Made by a program: the position numbers and the translations under genes
Notes under the pieces: model-generated
What the model was told of the DNA's origin: nothing
Database searches by the model: none
Seen by the model: the letters and a program-made list of their open reading frames with translations, nothing else
Part shown: piece after piece, positions 42,963 to 51,551 of the stretch
How positions within the stretch are numbered: the stretch's first letter is position 1
Layout: every line of letters starts with the position of its first letter
Source: JABCPH02 sp963524305
GTDB lineage: Bacteria; Fusobacteriota; Fusobacteriia; Fusobacteriales; Leptotrichiaceae
DNA: 64,000 bases
Direction: 5' to 3'
Assembly: GCA_963524305.1 (NCBI GenBank)
Contig: CAURGH010000010.1
Coordinates: 1 to 64,000, forward strand

Positions 42963-43138
42963 ATGGGAAAAATAAAAAATAGTATAGAAGATATTAAAAA
43001 TACTGTTTTTAACGCAAAAAAGAATTTATCACCATTTTTTTAAATCAAAAGGAAAAAGGAATAGGTACTTATGATCTTGTAGTTGAAACTTCTGCATTTA
43101 AAAAATGGGAAGAAAATAAATTGGCGGACCATTTTTAA
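42963..43138 (+). pseudogene. frameshifted small hypothetical gene
   Basis: From ATG 42963, preceded by AGAAGGT, the frame reads MGKIKNSIEDIKNTVFNAKK and then stops soon after an A6 run at 43016-43021. One extra A would continue into EFITIFLNQKEKGIGTYDLV and end at KWEENKLADHF (stop 43136-43138), a protein of about 58 residues. The homopolymer suggests slippage, decay or a read error. The family is not recognised. The remaining bases to leuD hold nothing clear. Confidence 0.5.
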
Positions 43139-43230
43139 ATTTTATTGTATATATTTCAAAAGAAAAAGTCTATAGTAAAACAAGATACCTTAGACCATAA
43201 AAATTAAAATAAAAAAACAAGGAGAAAAAT

Positions 43231-43806
43231 ATGAAACCATTTACAAAATATGAAGGAACAATCGTTCCAATAATGAATAACAACATAGATACAGATCAAT
43301 TAATTCCAAAACAATACTTGAAAAGTATTGAAAAAACAGGATTTGGAAAACATGTTTTCGATGAGTGGAGATATAACGAAGACGGATCTGATAATATGGA
43401 TTTTAATTTGAATAAGCCAGAATACAAAAATGGAACAATTTTAATTACTGGAGAAAATTTTGGTTGCGGATCGAGTAGAGAACACGCTGCTTGGGCATTG
43501 CAAGATTATGGAATTCATGTAATCGTGGCGGGAGGATATTCGGGAATTTTTTACATGAATTGGTTAAATAACGGACATTTGCCAATTACATTGCCAGAAG
43601 CAGATAGAATCGAATTATCAAAATTGTCTGGAGATGCGAAAGTTACAGTTGATTTGGAAAACAATAAATTGATTGCGAATGGAAAAGAATATGTTTTTGA
43701 GCTGGAAGAAAGCTGGAAACAAAGATTGCTTAAGGGGTTGGATTCGATTGGGTTGACTTTGCAGCATGAAGATGAGATTAGAAAATATGAGGAAAGTCAT
43801 AAGTAG
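43231..43806 (+). CDS. leuD: 3-isopropylmalate dehydratase small subunit
   Basis: LeuD is the swivel subunit that pairs with LeuC. The 191-residue protein shows NNNIDTDQLIPKQYL at the N-terminus and the NFGCGSSREHAAWALQDYG loop. The 191-residue length fits the bacterial two-subunit enzyme. ACAAGGAGAAAAAT precedes the ATG. The gene is separated from leuC but keeps the same strand and order. Confidence 0.95.
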   Translation: MKPFTKYEGTIVPIMNNNIDTDQLIPKQYLKSIEKTGFGKHVFDEWRYNEDGSDNMDFNLNKPEYKNGTILITGENFGCGSSREHAAWALQDYGIHVIVAGGYSGIFYMNWLNNGHLPITLPEADRIELSKLSGDAKVTVDLENNKLIANGKEYVFELEESWKQRLLKGLDSIGLTLQHEDEIRKYEESHK

Positions 43807-43823
43807 TTAAAAAAGGAGTAAAA

Positions 43824-44363
43824 ATGAAAAATTGGGAAGTCATAGATGGAGAGCATACTCGTAAAGTGATGTGGATAAATCATGAAATAGAAATGAAATT
43901 GTATTGTAATGGTGAAGATGACATTGATGAAGAGGAAATTGATGAAATAAAAGTCGAAGAAATGGTTGAAAAAATTTTAGAAAAGAAAGAATATTGGGAT
44001 ACAAAGTGTAAAGATTTATTTGCTGATGAATTTGTTGACTGGTTTAATGAAGAAAAATGGGTAAAACCAGAATATGCTGAAATTTATTATGAAACAAAGA
44101 GTATTGATGAAGTGGAGAAAAAATTACTTAAAATAATTGGAAAAGAAGATACAGAAAAAATTATGAAGAATAATTTTTTAACAAAAAAAGCGTTTAAAAA
44201 GTTGCTTGATAATGAAGATATGGTAATTACACTTGATTATAGCGATGAGGAAGAAAGTTCTAATTTTATAATCAGTATGTATGAAAGAATATTTTTTGTG
44301 GATAAAGAATTTTGTGCTTGTTTTAATTTTAATGGAGAAATAGAAGAATTTTTTATGGATTAA
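43824..44363 (+). CDS. hypothetical acidic protein
   Basis: The 179-residue protein is strongly acidic (Glu, Asp) with several Trp and Lys residues and no signal or membrane segment. It starts MKNWEVIDGEHTRKVMW and ends FNFNGEIEEFFMD. A strong AAAAAGGAGTAAAA site precedes it, 17 bases after leuD. I do not recognise a family. Its style resembles soluble proteins found in immunity-gene clusters, but there is no toxin gene nearby to support that. Confidence 0.6.
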   Translation: MKNWEVIDGEHTRKVMWINHEIEMKLYCNGEDDIDEEEIDEIKVEEMVEKILEKKEYWDTKCKDLFADEFVDWFNEEKWVKPEYAEIYYETKSIDEVEKKLLKIIGKEDTEKIMKNNFLTKKAFKKLLDNEDMVITLDYSDEEESSNFIISMYERIFFVDKEFCACFNFNGEIEEFFMD

Positions 44364-44561
44364 AGAATAAAATGTGTTTGGGAACTGTAAAATAATAGAA
44401 AAATTTGGAAAAAAATGTGATTTTTGTAAAAGTTGTTGAATTAAATATTTTGAGTTTTCAGGCACATTTTTTTGAAGAAACGAAAGTTTATGTAGTAAAA
44501 AGGAATTGAATAGAGGGAATGAAAAAAGAAAAAACTTTCTGAATAAAGCGAGGATTAGAAT

Positions 44562-45272
44562 ATGATAAAAAAAGAAGTTTTGATACCGAATATTGTTACT
44601 GCTGGAAATATATTTATGGGTTATTTGAGTATTTTAGAAACAATTAAAGGAAATTTTGTTACAAGTATTTGGTTTATAATTTTAGCAATGTTTTTTGATA
44701 GTATTGATGGTCAGGTTGCTAGAAAATTTAATGCTTTTACTGAATTTGGAAAGGAATTTGATTCTTTTTGTGATGCATTTTCTTTTGGTTTGGCACCAGC
44801 ATTGCTGATATATTTTCTCTTGGAAAAAGAAATGAACGGAAGCATATTCGTGGTTCTCATTTCATTCGTTTATGCTATTTGTGGAGTAATTAGATTAGCA
44901 AGATTCAATATTGATACAATTTCTTCTAGCGAAAAGTCTGATTTTGTTGGTATGCCAATACCAAATGCAGCAGGAATGATTTGTTCGTATATTTTAGTGT
45001 GTAATGCGATTGAAAAAAATTTAGGAATTGATTTTTTTAATCTAAAATTTTTCGTTGCAATCATTGTAATTGCATCAATTTTAATGATAAGTACAATTCC
45101 ATTTAAGGTACCAACAAAAATATTCGATTATCTTCCAAAAGAACGAAAATGGCTCATTGCTTTAATTTTAGTAATAATCTTAGCATTAAAATATTTTCTT
45201 TTTATTTTCAGTTTTGGATATGTAATTGTTACACTTATTAATTTTTTTATAAGAAATAACGATAAATATTGA
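44562..45272 (+). CDS. pssA: CDP-diacylglycerol-serine O-phosphatidyltransferase
   Basis: PssA makes phosphatidylserine, the precursor of phosphatidylethanolamine, in the inner membrane. The 236-residue protein has the CDP-alcohol phosphatidyltransferase signature with Asp49, Gly50, Ala53, Arg54, Gly63, Asp67 and Asp71, followed by six to eight membrane helices. The N-terminal PNIVTAGNIFMGYLSI and the length fit the type II (Bacillus-like) PssA. Alternatives within the family, such as PgsA, are less likely because of the IVTAGN start. Confidence 0.88.
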   Translation: MIKKEVLIPNIVTAGNIFMGYLSILETIKGNFVTSIWFIILAMFFDSIDGQVARKFNAFTEFGKEFDSFCDAFSFGLAPALLIYFLLEKEMNGSIFVVLISFVYAICGVIRLARFNIDTISSSEKSDFVGMPIPNAAGMICSYILVCNAIEKNLGIDFFNLKFFVAIIVIASILMISTIPFKVPTKIFDYLPKERKWLIALILVIILALKYFLFIFSFGYVIVTLINFFIRNNDKY

Positions 45273-45336
45273 TTTTTACGCTATTTAGTAATATAATTAC
45301 ATTGTATAACAAAAGTATTACAAAGGAGTGGTGAAA

Positions 45337-45537
45337 ATGGCTACAGTAACAGCGAGAGTTGATGAAAATGTGAAAAAGGAAGCGGAAACTTTATTTAAGA
45401 AAATGGGGCTTAATATGAGTACAGCGATGAATTTATTTTTGAAGAAGTGTATTTTGGAGCAAGGGATTCCGTTTGAGTTGAAAATTCCGAATGAAGAGAT
45501 AGAAGAAAATATTCAAGAAAATGAAAATTTAAAATAG
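45337..45537 (+). CDS. RelB/DinJ-family antitoxin without a partner
   Basis: The 66-residue protein matches RelB/DinJ antitoxins: ribbon-helix-helix start ATVTARVDENVKKEAETLF, then GLNMSTAMNLFLKKCILEQGIPFEL. A GTG at 45328 overlaps the AAAGGAGTG binding site, so ATG 45337 is the better start. RelE/YafQ-type toxin genes normally follow at once, but here leuB follows after 31 bases. It is therefore an orphan antitoxin, either left after toxin loss or acting in trans. Confidence 0.85.
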   Translation: MATVTARVDENVKKEAETLFKKMGLNMSTAMNLFLKKCILEQGIPFELKIPNEEIEENIQENENLK

Positions 45538-45568
45538 ATAAAAGTTTAAAAGAAAGGAAGTAAAAAAA

Positions 45569-46627
45569 ATGAACTATAAAATTGCATTATTAAAAGGGGA
45601 CGGAATTGGTCCAGAAATCGTTGATGAAGCGGTAAAAGTTTTGAATAAAATTGGAGAAAAATTTGGGCATAAATTTGAGTATACTCAAGGATATTTGGGA
45701 GGAGAATCTATTGATAAATATGGGATTCCTTATTCTGAAGAAACTGCGAAAATTTGTAAAGAAAGTGATTCGATTTTGTTGGGATCAGTTGGAGGGCCTA
45801 AATGGGATAATGTTGAGCCTGATAAAAGACCTGAAAAAGGACTTCTTGCGATAAGAAAAGACTTGGGAGTTTACACAAATTTAAGACCAGCGGTTTTGTT
45901 TAAGCAATTGAAAAGTGCTAGTCCATTGAAGGATGAAATAATTGGAGAAGGGCTAGATGTAATGATAGTTAGAGAGCTTACAGGAGGAATTTATTTCGGT
46001 CCTAGAGAATATTCTGATGAAAAAGCTGTCGATACATTGCCATATACAAAAGTAGAAATTGAAAGAATAGCAAAAAAAGCGTTTGAAATTGCAAAATTAA
46101 GAGGAAAAAAAATAACAAGTGTGGATAAACACAATGTTTTAGATACTTCAAAATTGTGGAGAAAAACAGTAGATGAACTTGCAAAAGATTATCCAGAAGT
46201 GGAAGTTTCCCACATGTATGTGGATAACGCTGCAATGCAATTGATTGCAAATCCAAGACAATTTGATGTAATTTTGACAGACAATATGTTTGGAGATATT
46301 TTATCAGATGAAGCTTCAATGCTTACAGGTTCTTTAGGAATGTTGCCATCAGCAAGTTTAGGAGACGGAAAAGTTGGACTTTATGAACCAAGCCACGGTT
46401 CAGCACCAGACATTGCAGGACAAAATATTGCAAATCCAATCGCAACAATTTTATCAGCATCAATGATGTTAAGATACGCATTTAACTTGACAAAAGAAGC
46501 AGATGCAATTGAAAAAGCAATCGAAGAAGTATTGGAAGATGGGTTCAGAACAGTAGATATTTATACTGATGGAATGAAAAAAGTTGGAACGGCTGAAATG
46601 GGAACTGAAATTGCTAATAGAATATAA
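45569..46627 (+). CDS. leuB: 3-isopropylmalate dehydrogenase
   Basis: LeuB oxidises 3-isopropylmalate to the keto acid that decarboxylates to 2-oxoisocaproate, using NAD. The 352-residue protein has ALLKGDGIGPEIVDEA, the substrate motif ELTGGIYFGPREY, the metal ligands in VILTDNMFGDILSDEASM, and the NAD loop LYEPSHGSAPDIAGQ. It is complete. AAAGAAAGGAAGTAAAA precedes the ATG. It is the last leu gene of the series. Confidence 0.96.
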   Translation: MNYKIALLKGDGIGPEIVDEAVKVLNKIGEKFGHKFEYTQGYLGGESIDKYGIPYSEETAKICKESDSILLGSVGGPKWDNVEPDKRPEKGLLAIRKDLGVYTNLRPAVLFKQLKSASPLKDEIIGEGLDVMIVRELTGGIYFGPREYSDEKAVDTLPYTKVEIERIAKKAFEIAKLRGKKITSVDKHNVLDTSKLWRKTVDELAKDYPEVEVSHMYVDNAAMQLIANPRQFDVILTDNMFGDILSDEASMLTGSLGMLPSASLGDGKVGLYEPSHGSAPDIAGQNIANPIATILSASMMLRYAFNLTKEADAIEKAIEEVLEDGFRTVDIYTDGMKKVGTAEMGTEIANRI

Positions 46628-46757
46628 TTTACTTTTTTGAATTATAAATTTTGACATTAAATTCAAAAAATTTTTAAATTTTCTCAAAATTAATTTTATG
46701 TAAATAATCGAAAAATAATTTTTATAAACAATAACAAAAAAGAAAGGATGGTTTTTT

Positions 46758-47543
46758 ATGGAAGAAATTTTACATTACGAAAACATAACTTTCAGACGAG
46801 AAGGAAGAGAAATTTTAAAAGGTGTTGACTGGCACATAAATAAAGGAGAAAACTGGGCTTTATTAGGATTAAATGGTTCTGGGAAATCGACTCTTTTGGG
46901 AATGATTCCAGCTTACACTTTTCCAACTTCAGGAGAAGTGCGAGTTTTTGGTCATAAATTTGGAAATTATGCTTGGACAAAAATTCGAGATAGAGTTGGT
47001 TTTGTAAGTTCTACTTTGAATAATTTTTTGAGTACATTAAATTCTCAAAAATTGAAAGATATTGTGATTTCTGGGAAATTTAATTCGATTGGAATTTATC
47101 AGGAAGTGACGGATGAAGATAGGAAAAAAGCTGAAAAAATAATTGAAGATTTTGGGATAACTTACATTAAGGATAAATATTTTGCAACATTGTCACAAGG
47201 TGAGCAAAGACGGACATTACTTGCACGGGCATTTATGAATGAGCCAGATTTATTGATTTTAGATGAACCTTGTTCAGGATTGGATGTAAAATCTCGAGAA
47301 TATTTATTGTCTGTCTTGGAAAAAAATTCTAAAAATGAAAATGCGATTCCATTTATTTATGTGACACATCAAATCGAGGAAATAATACCTTCAATAACTC
47401 ATGTGACACTTTTAAAGGATGGGAAAGTTTTTGCGAAAGGTAGAAAAAAAGATATTTTGACAGATGAAGTTTTATCGGAAATGTTTGAGATGCCAGTAAA
47501 AGTTGTTTGGGAAAATGATAGACCTTGGTTGATTGTGAAATAA
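46758..47543 (+). CDS. ABC transporter ATP-binding protein (YlmA-like)
   Basis: The 261-residue protein is a single ABC ATPase: Walker A GLNGSGKST (37-45), Q-loop region, signature LSQGEQRR, Walker B LLILDEPCSGLD, and a switch His in YVTHQIEE. No permease or binding-protein gene adjoins it. It resembles YlmA- or ModF-type stand-alone ATPases. It may serve a permease elsewhere or have a non-transport role. It lies before a DMT transporter gene, with a 33-base gap, and could be co-transcribed with it. Confidence 0.85.
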   Translation: MEEILHYENITFRREGREILKGVDWHINKGENWALLGLNGSGKSTLLGMIPAYTFPTSGEVRVFGHKFGNYAWTKIRDRVGFVSSTLNNFLSTLNSQKLKDIVISGKFNSIGIYQEVTDEDRKKAEKIIEDFGITYIKDKYFATLSQGEQRRTLLARAFMNEPDLLILDEPCSGLDVKSREYLLSVLEKNSKNENAIPFIYVTHQIEEIIPSITHVTLLKDGKVFAKGRKKDILTDEVLSEMFEMPVKVVWENDRPWLIVK

Positions 47544-47576
47544 ATTCAATAATCATCTAAAAGGAGTTGAGTTTTT

Positions 47577-48638
47577 ATGGATAAAAGCAAAAAATTCATG
47601 GCAGTAATTTTGGCATTACTTGCAGCTATTTTTTATGCAATAAATACACCGTTTTCTAAAATACTTTTGGATAAGATTTCTCCCACATTTATGGCATCTT
47701 TTCTATATCTAGGAGCAGGGATTGGTGTAGGTATTATGTACTTATTTCATAGAAAAAATGAGGAAAAGCATGAAAAATTAACTAAGTCAGATCTTCCATA
47801 TACTATTGGAATGATTATTCTTGATATTGCAGCACCTATATTTCTAATGATTGGTATAAATATTGGTTCAGCTTCAAATGCTTCATTGCTTGGTAATTTT
47901 GAAATTGTAGCAACAACCCTTATTGCTCTTCTAGTATTTAAGGAGAAAGTAACGTCAAAGTTATGGATTGCTATTGGTTTTATTACAATATCAAGTATAG
48001 TTCTTTCATTTGAAGGAGCTGAAAGTTTCAAATTTTCGTTAGGTTCATTATTTGTAATATTAGCAACTTGCTGTTGGGGACTTGAAAATAACTGTACAAG
48101 AAAACTTTCGGGTAAAAGTACTTATGAGATTGTTACTTTAAAAGGATTTTTCTCTGGTAGTGGTTCGTTTATAGTTGCTTTTATTTTAAGAGAAAGTATT
48201 CCTGAAATTAGATATATAGCAATTGCTTTATTACTTGGATTTGTAGCGTATGGACTCAGCATTTTTATGTATATCAGAGCACAAAGAGATTTAGGTGCCG
48301 CTAAAACTAGTGCATATTATGCTGTAGCTCCGTTTGTAGGTACTTTCTTAGCATTTGTAGTAAATGGAGAAAAACTTACTTTAGTGTACTTCGTTGGACT
48401 TGTCTTTATGCTAATTGGGAGTGCGTTTGTTGTGTATGATACAATGGTTAAATATCACAGTCATAGTCATTCGCACATAATAGTTCATACTCACGATGGG
48501 ACAACGCATACACATGTTATTACTCATGAGCATGGTCATAGTCATTTTATATCAGAAGAAAAACATAATCATAAGCATAAAAATTATATAAATAGTAAAG
48601 AACATAAATTGTTACATAATAAAGGAGAAAAGAATTAA
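47577..48638 (+). CDS. EamA/DMT-family transporter with histidine-rich tail
   Basis: The 353-residue protein has ten predicted membrane helices in two EamA repeats (about 8-145 and 155-290), as in drug/metabolite transporters. The C-terminal tail from about residue 292 carries 17 His in about 60 residues, including HSHSHSH, HTHDGTTHTH and HEHGHSH patterns. Such tails bind Zn, Ni or Co in cation transporters, but I know them as rare in DMT proteins. A metal-linked substrate or metal sensing is possible. By position the tail is probably cytoplasmic. The upstream gene is an ABC ATPase. Confidence 0.85.
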   Translation: MDKSKKFMAVILALLAAIFYAINTPFSKILLDKISPTFMASFLYLGAGIGVGIMYLFHRKNEEKHEKLTKSDLPYTIGMIILDIAAPIFLMIGINIGSASNASLLGNFEIVATTLIALLVFKEKVTSKLWIAIGFITISSIVLSFEGAESFKFSLGSLFVILATCCWGLENNCTRKLSGKSTYEIVTLKGFFSGSGSFIVAFILRESIPEIRYIAIALLLGFVAYGLSIFMYIRAQRDLGAAKTSAYYAVAPFVGTFLAFVVNGEKLTLVYFVGLVFMLIGSAFVVYDTMVKYHSHSHSHIIVHTHDGTTHTHVITHEHGHSHFISEEKHNHKHKNYINSKEHKLLHNKGEKN

Positions 48639-48676
48639 AAATATATAAAATATATTAATACCTAAAAAAAAAATAT

Positions 48677-48704
48677 TTGCAAATATTTTTAAAAAGTGTA
48701 TAAT
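48677..48704 (+). promoter_or_regulatory. promoter of ilvC
   Basis: TTGCAA (48677-48682) and TATAAT (48699-48704) are 16 bases apart, 32 bases before ATG 48737. ilvC thus has its own transcript. Confidence 0.75.
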
Positions 48705-48736
48705 ATAAACATACAAAATTTAGGAGGATTATAAAA

Positions 48737-49747
48737 ATGGCAGGAAATATTTTAGGAACAACAGTTTACTATGATGCTGATTGCGATTTAAGTAAATTGG
48801 AAGGTAAAAAAATTACAGTTTTAGGGTATGGATCTCAAGGACATGCTCATGCATTAAATTTAAAAGAAGGTGGATTTGATGTAACTGTTGGACTTAGAAA
48901 AGGTTCTAAATCTTGGTCAGTAGCAGAAGAAGCTGGATTTACAGTAAAAGAAACTGCAGATGCTGTAAAAGGTGCTGACATCGTTATGATCTTAATTCCA
49001 GATGAATTACAAGCAGAAACTTATGCAAAAGATATCGCACCAAACTTAAAAGAAGGAGCATATATTGCATTTGGACATGGATTTAACATTCATTTCAAAA
49101 AAATTGTTCCAAGAGATGATATAAGTGTATTTATGGTTGCACCAAAAGGACCTGGACACTTAGTAAGAAGAACTTTCCAAGAAGGAAGTGGAGTACCTTG
49201 TTTAGTAGCAGTAGAAAAAGATCCAGCAGGAGATGCTATGGAAGTAGCTAAAGCTTGGGCATCAGCAATTGGTGGAGGAAGATCAGGAATTCTAGAAACT
49301 ACATTTAAACAAGAAACTGAAACTGACTTATTCGGAGAACAAGTAGTATTATGTGGTGGAGTTGTAGAACTTATGAAAGTTGGATTTGAAGTATTGACTG
49401 AAGCTGGATATGACCCAGTAAATGCTTACTTTGAATGTATTCACGAAATGAAATTGATTGTTGATTTAATCTATGAAGGTGGACTTGCAACTATGAGAAA
49501 TTCTATTTCAAATACAGCTGAATATGGAGATTATATCACAGGACCAAAAATTATTACACCTGCAACTAAAGAAGCTATGAGAGGTGTTTTAAAAGACATC
49601 CAAAGTGGTAAATTTGCTGATGACTTCTTAGCAGATTACAGAGCAGGACAACCATTCTTAAAAGAAAAAAGAGAAGAGTTTGCTAATCACGGAGTAGAAA
49701 AAGTTGGAGCGGAATTAAGAAAATTAATGCCTTGGATTAAAAAATAG
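48737..49747 (+). CDS. ilvC: ketol-acid reductoisomerase
   Basis: IlvC isomerises and reduces acetolactate and acetohydroxybutyrate. The 336-residue class I enzyme has the Rossmann start ITVLGYGSQGHAHALNLK, LVRRTFQEGSG and the metal-binding TETDLFGEQVVLCGG. The cofactor loop after the second beta strand is GLRKGSKSW, with the Arg and Ser pattern expected for NADPH. TAGGAGG precedes the ATG. It has its own promoter and terminator and lies apart from ilvBN. Confidence 0.96.
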   Translation: MAGNILGTTVYYDADCDLSKLEGKKITVLGYGSQGHAHALNLKEGGFDVTVGLRKGSKSWSVAEEAGFTVKETADAVKGADIVMILIPDELQAETYAKDIAPNLKEGAYIAFGHGFNIHFKKIVPRDDISVFMVAPKGPGHLVRRTFQEGSGVPCLVAVEKDPAGDAMEVAKAWASAIGGGRSGILETTFKQETETDLFGEQVVLCGGVVELMKVGFEVLTEAGYDPVNAYFECIHEMKLIVDLIYEGGLATMRNSISNTAEYGDYITGPKIITPATKEAMRGVLKDIQSGKFADDFLADYRAGQPFLKEKREEFANHGVEKVGAELRKLMPWIKK

Positions 49748-49765
49748 TTAATATAAAAACAAACA

Positions 49766-49790
49766 GGCTGGGATTCTCCCAGTCTTTTTT
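49766..49790 (+). terminator. terminator of ilvC
   Basis: GGCTGGGA (49766-49773) and TCCCAGTC (49777-49784) form an 8-bp stem with a TTC loop, followed by six T residues. Confidence 0.92.
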
Positions 49791-49819
49791 ACTAAAAATA
49801 TAGAAAGAGTTGGTGACGG

Positions 49820-50776
49820 ATGATATTTTTAACATCACTTACGAGCATATTTGGAATAGTCTTTATTATAGGATTAGGATATGTTCTAAGAAAGAAAAAT
49901 TGGTTTCATGACAGTTTTAGTGCAAATATTTCAAAATTGATAACAAATGTAGCATTACCTGCTTCAATATTTTATTCAGTTTTAAAATATTTAAAGTTAG
50001 ATGAATTATTGAAATTATCAGATAGATTGTTATATACTTTTGCTTCGGTAATTATCGGATATGTTGTTGCAATTTTATTGATAAAAGTTTTTAAAATTAG
50101 AAGAGGTAGACGAGGAGTCTTTATAAATGCTGTAGTTAATGCTAATACAATTTTTATAGGAATGCCGTTAAATGTAGCTTTATTTGGTGAAGCAAGTATG
50201 CCATATTATTTGATGTACTACATCACTAATACGGTATCGATTTGGACATTGGGAGCATTTTTTGTTGCAAATGATCCTATTTATGATAGTGAGAATTTAG
50301 AGAAAAAAGGATTTGACTGGAGAAAGTTGTTATCTCCACCATTGGTAGGATTTCTAATAGCATTAATATTTTTAGGATTTAGAATACCAGTTCCTGAATT
50401 TATTTCTTCGACATTGAATTATATTGGAAGTATTGTTACACCATTGTCATTGATGTATATAGGAATAGTTTTGGCAGATGCTGGACTTCATAGTATTCAT
50501 TTTGATAGAGATACAATACTAGCATTAGTATGCAGATTTGTTTTGTCGGCAGTTGTAATGATGGCATTAATAATGTTAAATGCTGCTGTTTCAAATGATT
50601 TTACATCTTTAGATAGAAAAACCTACATGATACAAGCTACTGCACCAGTATTTGCAGTATTGCCAATTTTAGTTCACGAAGCTAAAGGAGATGTAAAATA
50701 CGCTACAAATGTGGTAACAACAAGTACAATTTTATTCGTAATTGTTATACCAACAATTTTATCATTTGTGAAATAA
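49820..50776 (+). CDS. AEC-family transporter (auxin efflux carrier type)
   Basis: The 318-residue protein has ten hydrophobic segments in two five-helix bundles. AEC features are NVALPASIFYSVLK near residue 48, NANTIFIGMPL in the first crossover region, and SLMYIGIVLADAG in the second half. Bacterial members export or import organic acids such as malate or malonate. The substrate is unknown. A second family member lies at 58535. The gene follows the ilvC terminator and ends with its own terminator. Confidence 0.85.
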   Translation: MIFLTSLTSIFGIVFIIGLGYVLRKKNWFHDSFSANISKLITNVALPASIFYSVLKYLKLDELLKLSDRLLYTFASVIIGYVVAILLIKVFKIRRGRRGVFINAVVNANTIFIGMPLNVALFGEASMPYYLMYYITNTVSIWTLGAFFVANDPIYDSENLEKKGFDWRKLLSPPLVGFLIALIFLGFRIPVPEFISSTLNYIGSIVTPLSLMYIGIVLADAGLHSIHFDRDTILALVCRFVLSAVVMMALIMLNAAVSNDFTSLDRKTYMIQATAPVFAVLPILVHEAKGDVKYATNVVTTSTILFVIVIPTILSFVK

Positions 50777-50782
50777 TTTTTA

Positions 50783-50806
50783 GAGAGCTAAATGGCTCTC
50801 ATTTTT
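50783..50806 (+). terminator. terminator after the AEC transporter gene
   Basis: GAGAGC (50783-50788) pairs with GCTCTC (50795-50800) across a 6-base loop, followed by A and six T residues. Confidence 0.75.
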
Positions 50807-50956
50807 TATGAATCATTTTATAAATTTTTTTGAAAAATTGAAAAAAAATATATATTTTTTTTGAAAAATATAGTATAATTAGTTGTACAAATAAAATATT
50901 TGAATTTAAAAAAATTAATATCTTATTGTATAATTTAAAATTTGGAGGTAAAAATT

Positions 50957-51268
50957 ATGTTTGATAAATTATTAAAAGAAGGAAAAGAATTAGCAGATAA
51001 AGCAGCAGATAAAGTGAAAGACGTAGCAGACGGAGATGTTGTAAAAAATGTAACAGAAGGTGCGAAAGATTTAGCAGAAAAAGCAACAGATGCAGCAAAA
51101 CACTTAGGAGATAATAAAATTGTAAAAGATATTGCTGAAGGTGCAAAAGACTTGGCAGAAAAAGCATCAGATACAGTAAAAGATATAGCAGATGGAGATA
51201 TCGTAAAAAATGTAAAAGATGGAGCAAAAGATTTGGCGGATAAGGCTAGTAAAATCTTTAAAAAATAA
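50957..51268 (+). CDS. internally repeated amphipathic helical protein
   Basis: The 103-residue protein consists of about 3.5 tandem repeats of 26-27 residues. The second begins GAKDLAEKATDAAKHLGDNK and the third GAKDLAEKASDTVKDIADGD. It is rich in Lys, Asp and Ala, lacks Cys, Trp and Pro, and has no signal peptide. The pattern recalls LEA-like or apolipoprotein-like amphipathic helices that coat membranes or protect proteins under stress. No specific family is recognised. ATG 50957 follows TTTGGAGGTAAAAATT. A TATAAT box is at 50874-50879. An IS-end repeat begins directly after the stop codon. Confidence 0.75.
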   Translation: MFDKLLKEGKELADKAADKVKDVADGDVVKNVTEGAKDLAEKATDAAKHLGDNKIVKDIAEGAKDLAEKASDTVKDIADGDIVKNVKDGAKDLADKASKIFKK

Positions 51269-51341
51269 GAGGGTATAAATTTTGTGTAAACTCAAAATAT
51301 AATATTAAATTATGGAACAGGATGGTATTTTATCATCTTGT
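51269..51341. repeat. IS256-like end with hairpin, copy C (inverted)
   Basis: Read on the minus strand this is the same unit as copies A and B: CATCCTGTTCC, then TATTTTGAGTTTACACAAAA, ending in ACCCTC directly at the stop codon of the upstream gene. The hairpin ACAGGATGGT/ATCATCTTGT with T-runs on the plus strand could terminate the repeat-protein gene. Confidence 0.6.
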
Positions 51342-51551
51342 TTTTTTATTTTATTAAAAATATAAGCAAAAAAGTTTATTTTTTCTAAATGTTGCATTTA
51401 ATATTGCAATTTATGGTTTACTAAAAACGAAATATTTATTATAATATACATAATGAAAAAGTTTTAAAAATAAAATTAGACTAGACTAAAAAAATTAAAA
51501 TAATAATTTTAAAGAAAAGTTTATGCATAGAAAAAAACGAGAGGAGAAAAA

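Noticed and set aside
50955..51227. Long minus-strand frame opposite the repeat protein
   Set aside because: It is a Leu-rich shadow of the Lys/Asp/Ala repeat, with no binding site and no promoter.
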